NCBI GenBank assembly: GCA_017463615.1
Contig: JAFTOU010000018.1
Span: 1-64,000, forward strand
Reading direction: 5' to 3'
Origin: Alistipes sp.
GTDB taxonomy: Bacteria > Bacteroidota > Bacteroidia > Bacteroidales > Rikenellaceae
DNA length: 64,000 bases
Shown here piece after piece: positions 24,870 through 33,399 of the stretch (positions within the stretch are counted from its first letter, which is position 1; each line of letters begins with the position of its first letter). The notes beneath the pieces are model-generated. The model did no database searches and was not told where the DNA came from. It saw only the letters and a program-made list of their open reading frames with translations. The translations under genes and the position numbers were made by a program.

Positions 24870-25056
24870 GTAGGTTCTATAAATTAGGGCGAGGCGATTT
24901 TGGAGGTTATTTCGGATAGGTTTTGCCGCTCTTTTGAGGGCGCAATAGCCTATTGTAACCGAGAAAAGCGGCGAAAGATGCCGAAATAAGCCCAAAAGCG
25001 ACCGCAATAGAATCTACTCAGAAGCGAATACTAATTTACTAATTTATAGAACATAC
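24870..25056 (+). mobile_element. MITE-like hairpin element, copy 2, in the recA leader
   Basis: The same element as at 1049-1236 in the opposite orientation. Core ends are GTTCTATAAATTAG (24874-24887) and CTAATTTATAGAAC (25039-25052). The outer bases TAGGTA / TACCTA extend the inverted repeat to about 21 bp with one mismatch. The last base is 5 bp before the recA ATG. Relative to the downstream gene it faces the same way as copy 1, with GAACATAC before the start codon in both. Confidence 0.75.
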
Positions 25057-25061
25057 CTACT

Positions 25062-26060
25062 ATGGCAGAAGTTAATCCGGAAAAATTAAAGGTTCTAAAG
25101 GCTGTAATGGAGAAGATTGAGAAGGACTTTGGTCGCGGCTCCATTATGCGTATGAGCAGCGAGCAGGTTACAGATATCCCTGTAATTCCTTCAGGCTCAA
25201 TTACTCTTGATGTTGCATTGGGCGTTGGTGGCTATCCAAAGGGTCGTGTGATTGAGATTTACGGTCCTGAGTCATCAGGTAAGACCACACTCGCCATTCA
25301 CGCCATTGCCGAGGCGCAGAAGCAGGGCGGTATTGCCGCTTTCATTGATGCTGAGCACGCCTTTGACAGCTACTATGCGCAGAAGTTGGGCGTAGATGTT
25401 GAGAATCTGCTTATCTCACAGCCAGATAATGGCGAGCAGGCGTTGGAGATTGCCGACTCGTTGATTCGCTCAAGCGCGATTGACATCATCGTAATTGACT
25501 CTGTAGCAGCACTTACACCAAAGGCCGAGATTGAGGGCGAGATGGGCGACTCAAAGATGGGTCTGCAGGCACGACTGATGTCTCAGGCACTGCGTAAGCT
25601 CACCGCAAGCATCTCAAAGACCAAGACCGTCTGCATCTTCATCAACCAGCTGCGCGATAAGATTGGCGTAATCTACGGCAACCCAGAGACCACAACGGGT
25701 GGTAATGCCCTGAAGTTCTACGCCAGCGTGCGTATTGACATCCGCCGCACATCAGTTATCAAGGATGGCGAGGAGCAGCTCGGCGCTCGCGCTCGTGTGA
25801 AGGTTGTAAAGAACAAGGTTGCACCTCCATTCAAGAAGGCTGAGTTTGACATCATGTTCGGCGAGGGTATCTCAAAGCTTGGCGAGATTATTGACCTTGC
25901 AGTAGACTACGGAATTATCAAGAAGTCTGGCTCTTGGTTCTCATACGGCGAGACTAAGATTGGACAGGGTAGGGATGCCGTCAAGGATTTCCTTGTAGCA
26001 AACGAGGAGATTTGCGCCGAGGTAGAGGCTAAGGTCCGCGAGGCAATGATGGCAAAATAA
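25062..26060 (+). CDS. recA: Recombinase RecA
   Basis: 332 residues, slightly shorter than the usual 340-350 with a short C-terminal tail. It polymerises on single-stranded DNA, performs strand exchange and stimulates LexA/UmuD cleavage where present. Walker A is [15 protein letters not shown] (near residue 66). Other motifs are [17 protein letters not shown], Walker [20 protein letters not shown], the L2-type segment RQKIGV-like [21 protein letters not shown], and the C-terminal [16 protein letters not shown]. It starts 9 bp after the core of the hairpin element, which therefore forms its immediate leader. rel/spoT follows after 23 bp. Confidence 0.97.
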   Translation: MAEVNPEKLKVLKAVMEKIEKDFGRGSIMRMSSEQVTDIPVIPSGSITLDVALGVGGYPKGRVIEIYGPESSGKTTLAIHAIAEAQKQGGIAAFIDAEHAFDSYYAQKLGVDVENLLISQPDNGEQALEIADSLIRSSAIDIIVIDSVAALTPKAEIEGEMGDSKMGLQARLMSQALRKLTASISKTKTVCIFINQLRDKIGVIYGNPETTTGGNALKFYASVRIDIRRTSVIKDGEEQLGARARVKVVKNKVAPPFKKAEFDIMFGEGISKLGEIIDLAVDYGIIKKSGSWFSYGETKIGQGRDAVKDFLVANEEICAEVEAKVREAMMAK

Positions 26061-26083
26061 GTTAAAGTATTACTTGATGTAAT

Positions 26084-28297
26084 ATGGATTACAGCAGGGA
26101 AGATGAGAAACTTATAGATGAGGCCTGGCAAGACTTAGCCCAATGTTGCACAAAGATTTGCAAGGGCGAGGATGACTGGAATTTCATCAAGCGTGCATTC
26201 TTTCTGGCTAAGGAGGCACATCAGGGGGTAAGGCGCCGATCTGGCGAACCTTACCTCCTGCATCCCATTGCTGTAGCCAAAATTGTGATTGAAGAGATAG
26301 GATTGGGCGTCAAGTCTGTTGTCGCAGCGTTGCTACACGATGTCGTGGAGGATACAGACTACACCGTAGAGGATATAGAGCGTATTTTCGGGCAGAAGAT
26401 AGCCTCCATGGTGGACGGACTAACCAAGATGTCGGGTGTATTTAACGCCGACACATCGGCTCAGGCGGAGTATTTCCGCAAAGTTCTGCTCACACTCTCG
26501 CACGATGTGAGAGTTATTCTTATAAAGATTGCCGACCGTCTGCACAATATGCGCACGCTCGGCTATATGCCAAAAGACAAGCAGATAAAGATTACAGGCG
26601 AGACCATACACCTCTTTGCGCCACTGGCGTACCGCCTCGGACTATATCCGATAAAGAGCGAGCTTGAGGACTTATGTATGAAGTATCGCTTCCCAAATGA
26701 GTACGCTGAAATAGAGCGTAAGATAGAGGAGACAGAGCCCGAAAGACAGCAGTATATCAATAAGTTCTGCGCACCAATTCACGCAATACTTCAACAGAAC
26801 GGAATTGATTACGAGCTCTCTGCGAGAGTAAAAAGCGTCTACTCTATCTGGTCAAAGATGCAGCGCAAGCAGATACCTTTTGAGGAGATTTACGACCTGT
26901 TTGCCATCCGCATCGTATTCAAACCGCTACCATTCCCATCAGAGAAGACCCAGTGCTGGCAGATATACTCCTCAATAACAGACATTTACACCCCAAAACC
27001 AGACCGCCTACGCGACTGGATTAGCATGCCAAAGGCCAACGGATACGAGGCGTTGCACTCAACCGTGATGGGCAACGACGGCATCTGGGTAGAGGTACAG
27101 ATTCGCACGCAGCGCATGGAGGAGATTGCCGACCACGGCTTTGCTGCACACTGGAAGTACAAGCAGTCCACAATCTCTCAGAGCGAGGATGCCTTTGACA
27201 ACTGGTTAGGCAAAATTCGCGATGCGCTGAGTGGCTCTACAGAGAACGCAGTTGAGTTCTTGGATAACTTTAAGTTATCGCTCTATACATCTGAAATTAC
27301 TGTATTTACACCAAAGGGCGAGCAGCGAAGATTGCCTTTCGGAGCGACAGCTTTGGACTTCGCGTACGACATACACACAAAGATTGGAAACAAGGCCATT
27401 GGTGCCAAAATCAACCATAAAATTGAGCCGGTAACCAAGCAGATTAACTCCGGAGACCAGATTGAGATAATCACTGCCGACAACGCCTCACCAAAGCCCG
27501 AGTGGATTGACCTTGTGGTGACAACGAAGGCGAAGCAGGCTATTACCAGCTACCTCAAGCGTGTGCGCGAGGATAATATCAGCCACGGTCAGGCGATTTT
27601 TGAGCAGAAAATTGCCGAATTTAACATTACCCTCAGCGGTAGCGTTCTGCGCAAAGTGATGCAGGCATACGGCTGCAAGTACAAAGACGAGCTCTACAGC
27701 AAGATAGGCGCGGGGATTATTTCGCTTGACAATATTGAGAAAATCATCAAGTCCAGCTCTGCAAGCAAAATGCTCAAATTCTGGAAGTTATGGCGAGAAC
27801 CTAAAGCAGATTCTAACTCAAACGAGATAGATATCCCAGAGAATGAACAGGAGATTAAGAGCGACAAATTCGTCATCGCATCCTGCTGCAACCCACTTCC
27901 AGGCGACAGTGTAGTGGGCTTCAAGGATCCGATGACAGGGCGCATTATCGTCCACAAAGCGACCTGCAACGAGCTCAACCGCCTTGCGTCGCTATTTGGC
28001 AAGAATATCATCAAGGACCAGATACACTGGTCGCAACATAAGGCCGTATCCTACCTCTCAACCATAGAACTGAGGGGCATAGACCGTATGGGACTGCTTT
28101 TAGATATCTCTCGCATTGTCTCTGAGGACTTTAGCATCAACATCCGCGAGGTATCTATACGCAGCCACGACGGCATTTTTGAGGGAAATTTGAGCATTTA
28201 TGTACAGGATGCAGACTCTCTGAACGCCCTGATGGACAAGTTTAGGGAGATTAAGGGTATTGAGAGTGTTAAACGAGGTGCAGACCATAAAGAGTAA
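26084..28297 (+). CDS. Bifunctional (p)ppGpp synthetase/hydrolase, RelA/SpoT family
   Basis: 737 residues, long Rel type. The N-terminal hydrolase domain is intact: RRRSGEPYLLHPIA, LLHDVVEDTDYT with the catalytic HD, and IKIADRLHNMRTL. The synthetase domain is also intact: ARVKSVYSIWSKM, DLFAIRIVF, and WVEVQIRTQRMEEIADHG. A TGS domain (TVFTPKGEQRRLPFGATALD), a Cys-containing zinc-finger-like region (CCNPLPGDSVVGF) and a C-terminal ACT domain follow. It makes and degrades the stringent-response alarmone in the cytoplasm. It lies 23 bp after recA and 4 bp before the small membrane protein gene. Confidence 0.96.
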   Translation: MDYSREDEKLIDEAWQDLAQCCTKICKGEDDWNFIKRAFFLAKEAHQGVRRRSGEPYLLHPIAVAKIVIEEIGLGVKSVVAALLHDVVEDTDYTVEDIERIFGQKIASMVDGLTKMSGVFNADTSAQAEYFRKVLLTLSHDVRVILIKIADRLHNMRTLGYMPKDKQIKITGETIHLFAPLAYRLGLYPIKSELEDLCMKYRFPNEYAEIERKIEETEPERQQYINKFCAPIHAILQQNGIDYELSARVKSVYSIWSKMQRKQIPFEEIYDLFAIRIVFKPLPFPSEKTQCWQIYSSITDIYTPKPDRLRDWISMPKANGYEALHSTVMGNDGIWVEVQIRTQRMEEIADHGFAAHWKYKQSTISQSEDAFDNWLGKIRDALSGSTENAVEFLDNFKLSLYTSEITVFTPKGEQRRLPFGATALDFAYDIHTKIGNKAIGAKINHKIEPVTKQINSGDQIEIITADNASPKPEWIDLVVTTKAKQAITSYLKRVREDNISHGQAIFEQKIAEFNITLSGSVLRKVMQAYGCKYKDELYSKIGAGIISLDNIEKIIKSSSASKMLKFWKLWREPKADSNSNEIDIPENEQEIKSDKFVIASCCNPLPGDSVVGFKDPMTGRIIVHKATCNELNRLASLFGKNIIKDQIHWSQHKAVSYLSTIELRGIDRMGLLLDISRIVSEDFSINIREVSIRSHDGIFEGNLSIYVQDADSLNALMDKFREIKGIESVKRGADHKE

Positions 28298-28301
28298 TAG
28301 T

Positions 28302-28712
28302 ATGAGTATATCAAATATTTTCTTCGTCATTGCAGCTGTAATCATACTGATTGCGCGAACTTTCAACTCGCAAAATAAGAGCGCAAAACAGCAACTTAAT
28401 AAACCACAACACATTGATACAGATGTAAATATAGACGATATTTCAAGTAGCGCTATAGATAATATCAAGCCGGCAAAACCCGTTAGCCCGGCACCTGCTC
28501 CGGTACATACCACTATGCCAGAGGATGGCTATCCTGCAGCCGTGGTTAAACCAAGAGCGGCGACAGCAAAGCCGAAGAGTAGCGTTAAAACGGTCAAAAA
28601 CACCCCTAAAACCGCCCCAAACGAGGCGGATGAGGATAGATTTGACTTAGAGAAAGCGGTCATCTATTCGGAGATTTTGACCCCTAAATTCAAAAGTGAA
28701 GATATTTACTAA
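28302..28712 (+). CDS. Single-pass membrane protein of unknown function
   Basis: 136 residues, starting at the ATG four bases after the rel/spoT stop. An N-terminal membrane helix (ISNIFFVIAAVIILIARTF) is followed by a low-complexity Pro/Ala/Lys-rich region (about residues 60-110) and a short acidic-hydrophobic end (FDLEKAVIYSEILTPKF). The end could be a partner-binding peptide or may resemble the 'hypothetical membrane tail' proteins of this phylum. No family was recognised. Operon position suggests expression with rel/spoT and the HIT protein. Confidence 0.6.
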   Translation: MSISNIFFVIAAVIILIARTFNSQNKSAKQQLNKPQHIDTDVNIDDISSSAIDNIKPAKPVSPAPAPVHTTMPEDGYPAAVVKPRAATAKPKSSVKTVKNTPKTAPNEADEDRFDLEKAVIYSEILTPKFKSEDIY

Positions 28713-28739
28713 CAATTATACCGTAAAATTCAGTAAATT

Positions 28740-29126
28740 ATGGCTACAATATTCTCAAGAATCATAGCAGGGGAGATACCGTGCTATAAAGTCGCTGAAA
28801 ACGACCATTATTTTGCGTTTTTGGACATCAATCCGCTCGCTAAGGGACACACATTGGTAGTTCCTAAGTGCGAAACAGACTACATTTTTGACCTCGACGA
28901 CCAGACACTGGCGGGTATGACCATCTTTGCTAAGCAAATTGCCGAAAAACTACAGAAAATGACAGGCTGCAAGAAGGTTGCAATGGTGGTTTTAGGTCTT
29001 GAAGTGCCCCATGCACACATCCATCTAATCCCAATGAACACCGAAAGTGATGTAGATTTCCGCAAAGAGAAACTCAAATTGACTCCAGAAGAGTTTTCAG
29101 AAATCGCGCAGGCCTTGAGAGGGTAG
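28740..29126 (+). CDS. HIT-family nucleotide-binding protein (HinT-like)
   Basis: 128 residues, the usual size. It has the histidine-triad motif VPHAHIHLIPM (HxHxHxx) near residue 98, plus the N-terminal IFSRIIAGEIPCYKV and FLDINPLAKGHTLVVPK signatures. It should hydrolyse nucleoside phosphoramidates or related AMP adducts in the cytoplasm. It begins 27 bp after the membrane protein gene and is the last gene before a strong terminator. Confidence 0.92.
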   Translation: MATIFSRIIAGEIPCYKVAENDHYFAFLDINPLAKGHTLVVPKCETDYIFDLDDQTLAGMTIFAKQIAEKLQKMTGCKKVAMVVLGLEVPHAHIHLIPMNTESDVDFRKEKLKLTPEEFSEIAQALRG

Positions 29127-29147
29127 GGGAGTTGTTAATAACTCGTA

Positions 29148-29184
29148 AAGTCCTTATATTCAATAATATAGGGACTTATTTTTT
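29148..29184 (+). terminator. Rho-independent terminator after the HIT gene
   Basis: A 13-bp stem AAGTCCTTATATT / AATATAGGGACTT with loop CAAT, then ATTTTTT. It is enclosed by an outer inverted repeat TTGTTAATAACT (29132-29143) / AGTTATTAACAA (29185-29196). Confidence 0.85.
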
Positions 29185-29739
29185 AGTTATTAACAATCTA
29201 ATTTAACATAATATAGCGAAATCACAGAAGATTGTTCAAAAATCGGTTATCAGAGAGTCGGAATATCAAAAAATTCTCAAATTTTCACCAGTTTTCCATC
29301 TGTAATTAACATTTGTAAAAGCATAAAGTTTTACATTTGTACACTTTTGTAAATTTTACAGCGGTTTACAAGTTGTCAACAATCCTATTTCATACACATT
29401 TGTAACCATAGATTAAGTGTTAAAAGTTATCAGAATTTCCTGATAAATAGGGTAGTTCAGTTATTGTATTTAGCTATTGTTTAGTGCTAATAATCAATCG
29501 GTTACGAGTTTTATCAGAAGTTTAATTTAACTCTAATGTCACTGTATCACCGATTTGGATACTAAGTTCAATATTTAATGATAATTGCGCCACTAACTAC
29601 TATTATTATCAGCCACTTAGCTATATTATATAAGGTACAACTTTATCTGATAAGGTTTTCATAATTTAACATTTGCCTATTTGTATACACTTGTAAACAA
29701 TGTTAATAACTGTGAATAACCAACATTTTTGGAAACAAG
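29185..29739. other. AT-rich intergenic region with repeated TTTGTA/TTTACA motifs
   Basis: About 560 bp with no convincing gene. It holds roughly ten TTTGTA or TTTACA motifs (clusters near 29311-29410 and 29680-29760), TTATCAGA/TCTGATAA segments, and one exact DnaA box read on the minus strand (TGTGAATAA, 29711-29719). It could be an operator array for the HTH gene downstream, or part of a replication origin. Neither can be decided from sequence alone. Confidence 0.5.
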
Positions 29740-29771
29740 TTTGTTGTTTTTGTAAAATTTGTTTACCTTTG
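29740..29771 (+). promoter_or_regulatory. Promoter of the HTH gene at 29787
   Basis: -33 TTTG (29740-29743), a 20-bp spacer, and -7 TACCTTTG (29764-29771), 15 bp before the ATG. TTTGTAAA-type motifs lie on both sides of the -7 box. Confidence 0.8.
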
Positions 29772-29786
29772 TAAAAAATAGCGAAA

Positions 29787-30233
29787 ATGAAGGCAAAATT
29801 AGAGTATTTGATGGCAAACAGCGGTTTGCGAGCGAGTCAGATTGCTGCGATGCTTGGAGTGAAGGCTCCGGTGTTGTCGCACATCCTCAGCGGGAGAAAT
29901 CAGCCGAACTTCAGCCTGACTCGAAAGATTATTGCAACCTTTACCGATTACTCCCCTCTCTGGTGGCTCGGAATTTCTGACGATCCAAATGCGACAAGTT
30001 GTCCGACTGCCGCTCCAAGTTCTGACTCATCCGCATCGTCGGAGTCGGAGTTGTCAAACCGAGCGACCACTCCAAATCTGACAACGCCAACAAAGTCGGA
30101 TGCTCCGTCTCTCTTTGAGTCGGCGGCTGCAACCGCGCCGATGGTGACGACCTCTCAGCCTCACTCCGAGATTGAGCGAGTGATTGTCTTCTACCGAGAC
30201 AAGAGCTTTGAGACCTTCACTCCCAAAAAGTAG
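29787..30233 (+). CDS. HTH transcriptional regulator with C-terminal FYxDxxxExFxPKK tail
   Basis: 148 residues. The N-terminal HTH (MKAKLEYLMANSGLRASQIA, then MLGVKAPVLSHILSGRNQPN) is of the phage-repressor type. A Ser/Thr/Pro/Ala-rich low-complexity linker (residues about 65-125) follows. The end, IERVIVFYRDKSFETFTPKK, matches the short conserved tail of a widespread Bacteroidales HTH family. It is probably a DNA-binding regulator or nucleoid-associated factor, and it may bind the TTTGTA-type motifs upstream. It has its own promoter. The role is unknown. Confidence 0.8.
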   Translation: MKAKLEYLMANSGLRASQIAAMLGVKAPVLSHILSGRNQPNFSLTRKIIATFTDYSPLWWLGISDDPNATSCPTAAPSSDSSASSESELSNRATTPNLTTPTKSDAPSLFESAAATAPMVTTSQPHSEIERVIVFYRDKSFETFTPKK

Positions 30234-30413
30234 AGTCAGCACCCGAAACTGAGTCCCAGTAAAATTTTTGCATTTTTTAGCCTTCAGAAATCCAAAAAAT
30301 ACCACCGAGGGTACGACTTTGCTCCGTTTATTCAATTCTCAGAGGGTTAAGCGCGCACCAATAATCGTCTTAACAGTCTGCGCATCAACAACTTAGACAA
30401 TTTCACGCAGCTA

Positions 30414-30445
30414 TTTGCTTTTGTTCAGGATAGTTCGTAATTTTG
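30414..30445 (+). promoter_or_regulatory. Promoter of the small membrane peptide gene
   Basis: -33 TTTG (30414-30417), a 20-bp spacer, and -7 TAATTTTG (30438-30445), 43 bp before the ATG at 30489. Confidence 0.65.
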
Positions 30446-30488
30446 TACAAACGCTTAAATCTGTAAAATCTCAACAATTATTTGCGCT

Positions 30489-30599
30489 ATGAAAAAGATA
30501 TTTACCTTTTTGGCTTATTTAACTGGTATTGCAGTTATGCTTTGGGGCTTAACTATTATTGTTATCTCCTTGGTTAATATCTTGAAAATAGTTCTTTGA
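30489..30599 (+). CDS. Putative 36-residue single-pass membrane peptide
   Basis: The frame ATG...TGA encodes a peptide starting MKKIFTFLAYLTGIAVMLWG and continuing with a hydrophobic segment ending in ILKIVL. This is one membrane helix with a positive N-terminus. It is preceded by a near-perfect promoter (30414-30445). Codons are unremarkable and no family was recognised. It lies between the HTH gene and znuA, in a 550-bp stretch otherwise without genes. Confidence 0.5.
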   Translation: MKKIFTFLAYLTGIAVMLWGLTIIVISLVNILKIVL

Positions 30600-30784
30600 C
30601 GTATTGCCGACCCGAGGGCGAGAGTCATCAGACCTTTTATTGTTTGACTTAAATTTAACATAATCGCGCTATTACATCAAATACCAAACCCCACTATTCG
30701 GGCGGGGAGATAAAAAATATGGGGACTTATATCCATTTTTTGTAAAATTGAGTTACCTTTGTCTCTACAAACGAATGTCGGGTT
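30600..30784. other. Intergenic region before znuA
   Basis: 185 bp. It contains a GC-rich hairpin-like segment (CCCC...CGGGCGGGG, about 30695-30715) and a TACCTTTG -7 box for znuA (30754-30761) without a good -33 element. The 30234-30413 stretch before the small peptide promoter holds nothing I can name. Confidence 0.35.
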
Positions 30785-31642
30785 ATGAGAAAGTTAGTAT
30801 ACCTATTTATATATATAGCTGCGCTGGTGATGGCGGCGGGCTGTGGTGGCGGCAAGAAGCCGAGCTACGACAAGACCATTTTCGTATCTATAGCGCCAAT
30901 AAAGCCGCTTGTGGAGGCGATTGTGGGCGATGAGTTTACCGTTGAGGTGCTTGTGCCTGCAGGTGCGTCGCCTGAGACATTTGAGCTTACGGCGAAGCAG
31001 TTTGTTGCCCTCAATGAGTCGGTAATGGTCTGTGGCACAGGACTTTTGGACTTTGAGCGGTCGCTGTTAGAGCGTATTTATGACCAGAGCAAGGTTATCA
31101 ATCTGAGCGTCGGCATAGATGTTATCGCGGGCAGTTGCTCGCACACGCACCACGGGCACAAGTGCACGCACGGCATAGACCCGCACATCTGGTGCTCGCC
31201 AAAGTCGCTCTCTGTGATGGCGAAGAACATCTACAATGCCCTTGTTGCGGCTATGCCGGAGAGGGATTTCCAGGCAGGCTATACGGCTCTGAATGAGCGC
31301 ATTAACCGCTTGGATGCCGATGTGACACAGCTCTGCAGCGAGGCGTCACTCCCCTACTTTATCATCTACCATCCTGCCCTGACATACATCGCCCGCGACT
31401 ACAACCTTGAGCAGGTGGCAATAGAGGCTGAGGGCAAGGAGCCGAGTGCTAAGCGCATAGCTCAAATCATTGAGCGCGCACGCCGAGATGGCATCAAGCG
31501 CGTATTCTACCAGAGCGAATTTCCGCAGTCAAGCGTGGCTGTGGTGGCTGAGGATATCGGTGCTAATGCGGTGGAAATCAACCCGTTGGACGAGAATGTA
31601 TTTGACAGCATCCTTGCGATGGTAACCCTTATAACCGAGTAG
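30785..31642 (+). CDS. znuA: Zinc ABC transporter substrate-binding lipoprotein (ZnuA family)
   Basis: 285 residues of the cluster 9 metal-binding protein family. The lipoprotein signal is LVYLFIYIAALVMAAGCGGG. The N-domain has IAPIKPLVEAIVG and VPAGASPETFELTA. The His-rich loop CSHTHHGHKCTHGIDPHIWC (residues about 118-137) is typical of zinc rather than manganese binding. The C-domain keeps YHPALTYIARDYNL, with a metal His, and FYQSEFPQSS. It captures zinc in the periplasm for the transporter. It is followed after 2 bp by the ATPase gene; no permease gene is adjacent. Confidence 0.88.
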   Translation: MRKLVYLFIYIAALVMAAGCGGGKKPSYDKTIFVSIAPIKPLVEAIVGDEFTVEVLVPAGASPETFELTAKQFVALNESVMVCGTGLLDFERSLLERIYDQSKVINLSVGIDVIAGSCSHTHHGHKCTHGIDPHIWCSPKSLSVMAKNIYNALVAAMPERDFQAGYTALNERINRLDADVTQLCSEASLPYFIIYHPALTYIARDYNLEQVAIEAEGKEPSAKRIAQIIERARRDGIKRVFYQSEFPQSSVAVVAEDIGANAVEINPLDENVFDSILAMVTLITE

Positions 31643-31644
31643 CT

Positions 31645-32391
31645 ATGGAGGCGATTGTAACACTGCGAGATGTGACTATCAGCTACGACAACTGCGTGGC
31701 TATTGAGGGTGCAAACCTTACGATCTACGACAACGATTTTATCGGCATCATTGGTCCTAATGGCGGCGGTAAAACCACGCTGATAAAGAGCATTTTAGGC
31801 TCTGTCGCGCATACGGGAACGATTGAACTCTCCCCTACCCTCTACCGCGGCTCTAAGCGACTTATTGGCTACCTGCCGCAGCAGACAACCTTTGACCGCG
31901 CCTTTCCAATCTCGGTTGTGGAGGTGGTGCTCTCGGGCCTACAATCGGAGAGGGGATTCTTGGGCAGATATAGGTCCAACGACCGCGCTAAGGCGATGCA
32001 ACTACTTGAAAGAATGGGAGTTGCGGATATTGCAGATAGACAGATTGGCGAGATTTCGGGCGGTCAGATGCAGCGAGCATTGCTCTGTCGCGCGATAATA
32101 TCCGAACCTAAATTGCTGATACTGGACGAGCCGACCAACTTTGTGGATAACCGCTTTGAGAACGAGCTCTACGCCCTGCTGCGCGAGCTGAACGAGCAGA
32201 TGGCTATCGTTATGGTCTCGCACGATGTGGGCACAATCACCAGCACCGTGAGGAGCATCGTCTGCGTAAACCGCACCGTGCACCGCCACGACTCAAATGT
32301 CATCACCCAGGAGCAACTGGACAACTACCACTGCCCTATCCAAATCGTCAGCCACGGCAAGGTCGCCCACACCGTCCTCGCCGAACACTAA
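31645..32391 (+). CDS. znuC: Zinc/metal ABC transporter ATP-binding protein
   Basis: 248 residues, a single ABC domain: Walker A GPNGGGKTTLIKSILG (near residue 38), Q-loop YLPQQTTFDR, signature ISGGQMQRALLCRAI, Walker B LLILDEPTNFVD, and H-loop VMVSHDVGTI. The Q-loop neighbourhood and the gene order after znuA indicate the metal family. It should power zinc uptake with a ZnuB-type permease, which is not present downstream; a terminator and an opposing gene follow instead. Either the permease is encoded elsewhere or the system is incomplete. Confidence 0.88.
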   Translation: MEAIVTLRDVTISYDNCVAIEGANLTIYDNDFIGIIGPNGGGKTTLIKSILGSVAHTGTIELSPTLYRGSKRLIGYLPQQTTFDRAFPISVVEVVLSGLQSERGFLGRYRSNDRAKAMQLLERMGVADIADRQIGEISGGQMQRALLCRAIISEPKLLILDEPTNFVDNRFENELYALLRELNEQMAIVMVSHDVGTITSTVRSIVCVNRTVHRHDSNVITQEQLDNYHCPIQIVSHGKVAHTVLAEH

Positions 32392-32398
32392 CAAATAA

Positions 32399-32423
32399 GC
32401 GCCCGACCTCTAAAGTCGGGCGC
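32399..32423. terminator. Hairpin terminator between znuC and the TIR gene
   Basis: A perfect 9-bp GC-rich stem GCGCCCGAC / GTCGGGCGC with loop CTCTAAA between convergent genes. There is no long T-run, so it may act on both strands weakly. Confidence 0.65.
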
Positions 32424-32447
32424 AATATTAGAAGCCTTAAGCCTAAA

Positions 32448-33377
32448 TTAAAAAGCGGAGACGGCGCGCACATAGTAGTTGTAGTTCTTTCTGTCGTAGA
32501 GGGTGCTGCCATACACAGGAACACGCCACACCCAATCCAAATGATATACCTCTGTTGATGACCAATAGCTTCCCAAATCGTCGTCATCTATTTTAGCACC
32601 TTCTTTGGAAACAAGAGTTTGATTTACCAACTTGCGAACCGAGTCGTTCAATGTAAAAACCTCCAACTCTTTTATAGCCGGCAGATACCACCCATAGCCC
32701 AAGTTGGCACACCACGCAAAAGCTGGGTATTTTTCCTTCCACCCGGGTATTGCTATAACCTTTCCCATATTAAAAGCACCGTTGTCCTCCCAATCAGCGC
32801 ATAATACGCGCCCCCATTCGGATTCATCTGATGTCCACTGCAATTCATCTACTGAATGCTTCATACTCACAATCTTGCCATGGCAACCGTCAGCACTAAC
32901 CTCAAAGACAACACCCTCTTTGCCATTCTCGTTGTAGTAATCGCCTACCTTATATGTTTTGCCGATGGTAATATTAGAGACTATCTTTATCAACTCTGCA
33001 AATCCCGCTCTGAAATCGGAGTAAGACTCTACACAGAAGCCGTTATATAGCATCGGAAATAGACATAACGATTCTTCATCGTCTTCAATGGCTACAGGTT
33101 CTATTTTATAGGAAACGATTGGCTTGTAATCAAAGAAGGCGGCAGCAAACAAATCATCCACCACCCGACGAGAGAATACCGAGGACTCCGAGAATAACAG
33201 CACAACAGCCTTGCACTCCTTGATATCTTGAGCAACAGCCGAATTGTACCCTGACCCTGCTGGTATATCACGCGGAGCCATTAGGCATTTGATATTACAA
33301 TCTTCAAGCAGATGACAAATCTCCTGCGCCATTGCAGAGTCTTTACTTGAGTAGCTTATAAAAACATCGTGCTTCAT
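32448..33377 (-). CDS. TIR domain - DUF1566 fusion protein
   Basis: 309 residues. Residues 1 to about 135 are a TIR domain: MKHDVFISYSSKDSAMAQEI, then CLMAPRDIPAGSGYNSAVA (BB-loop region), VVLLFSESSVFSRRVVDDLF and the basic/aromatic end. The helix position where NADase-type TIRs have the catalytic Glu reads VVDDL, so Asp may replace it. Residues about 145-309 match the DUF1566/Fib_succ_major fold: VGDYYNENGKEGVVFEVSAD, GWYLPAIKELEVF, SYWSSTE and YYVRAVSAF. No signal peptide. It has its own promoter (33400-33430). Possible roles are a defence or signalling effector with a sensor domain; partner genes are absent. Confidence 0.82.
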   Translation of the reverse strand: MKHDVFISYSSKDSAMAQEICHLLEDCNIKCLMAPRDIPAGSGYNSAVAQDIKECKAVVLLFSESSVFSRRVVDDLFAAAFFDYKPIVSYKIEPVAIEDDEESLCLFPMLYNGFCVESYSDFRAGFAELIKIVSNITIGKTYKVGDYYNENGKEGVVFEVSADGCHGKIVSMKHSVDELQWTSDESEWGRVLCADWEDNGAFNMGKVIAIPGWKEKYPAFAWCANLGYGWYLPAIKELEVFTLNDSVRKLVNQTLVSKEGAKIDDDDLGSYWSSTEVYHLDWVWRVPVYGSTLYDRKNYNYYVRAVSAF

Positions 33378-33399
33378 ATCAGTTCGGGTAACATTTCTA

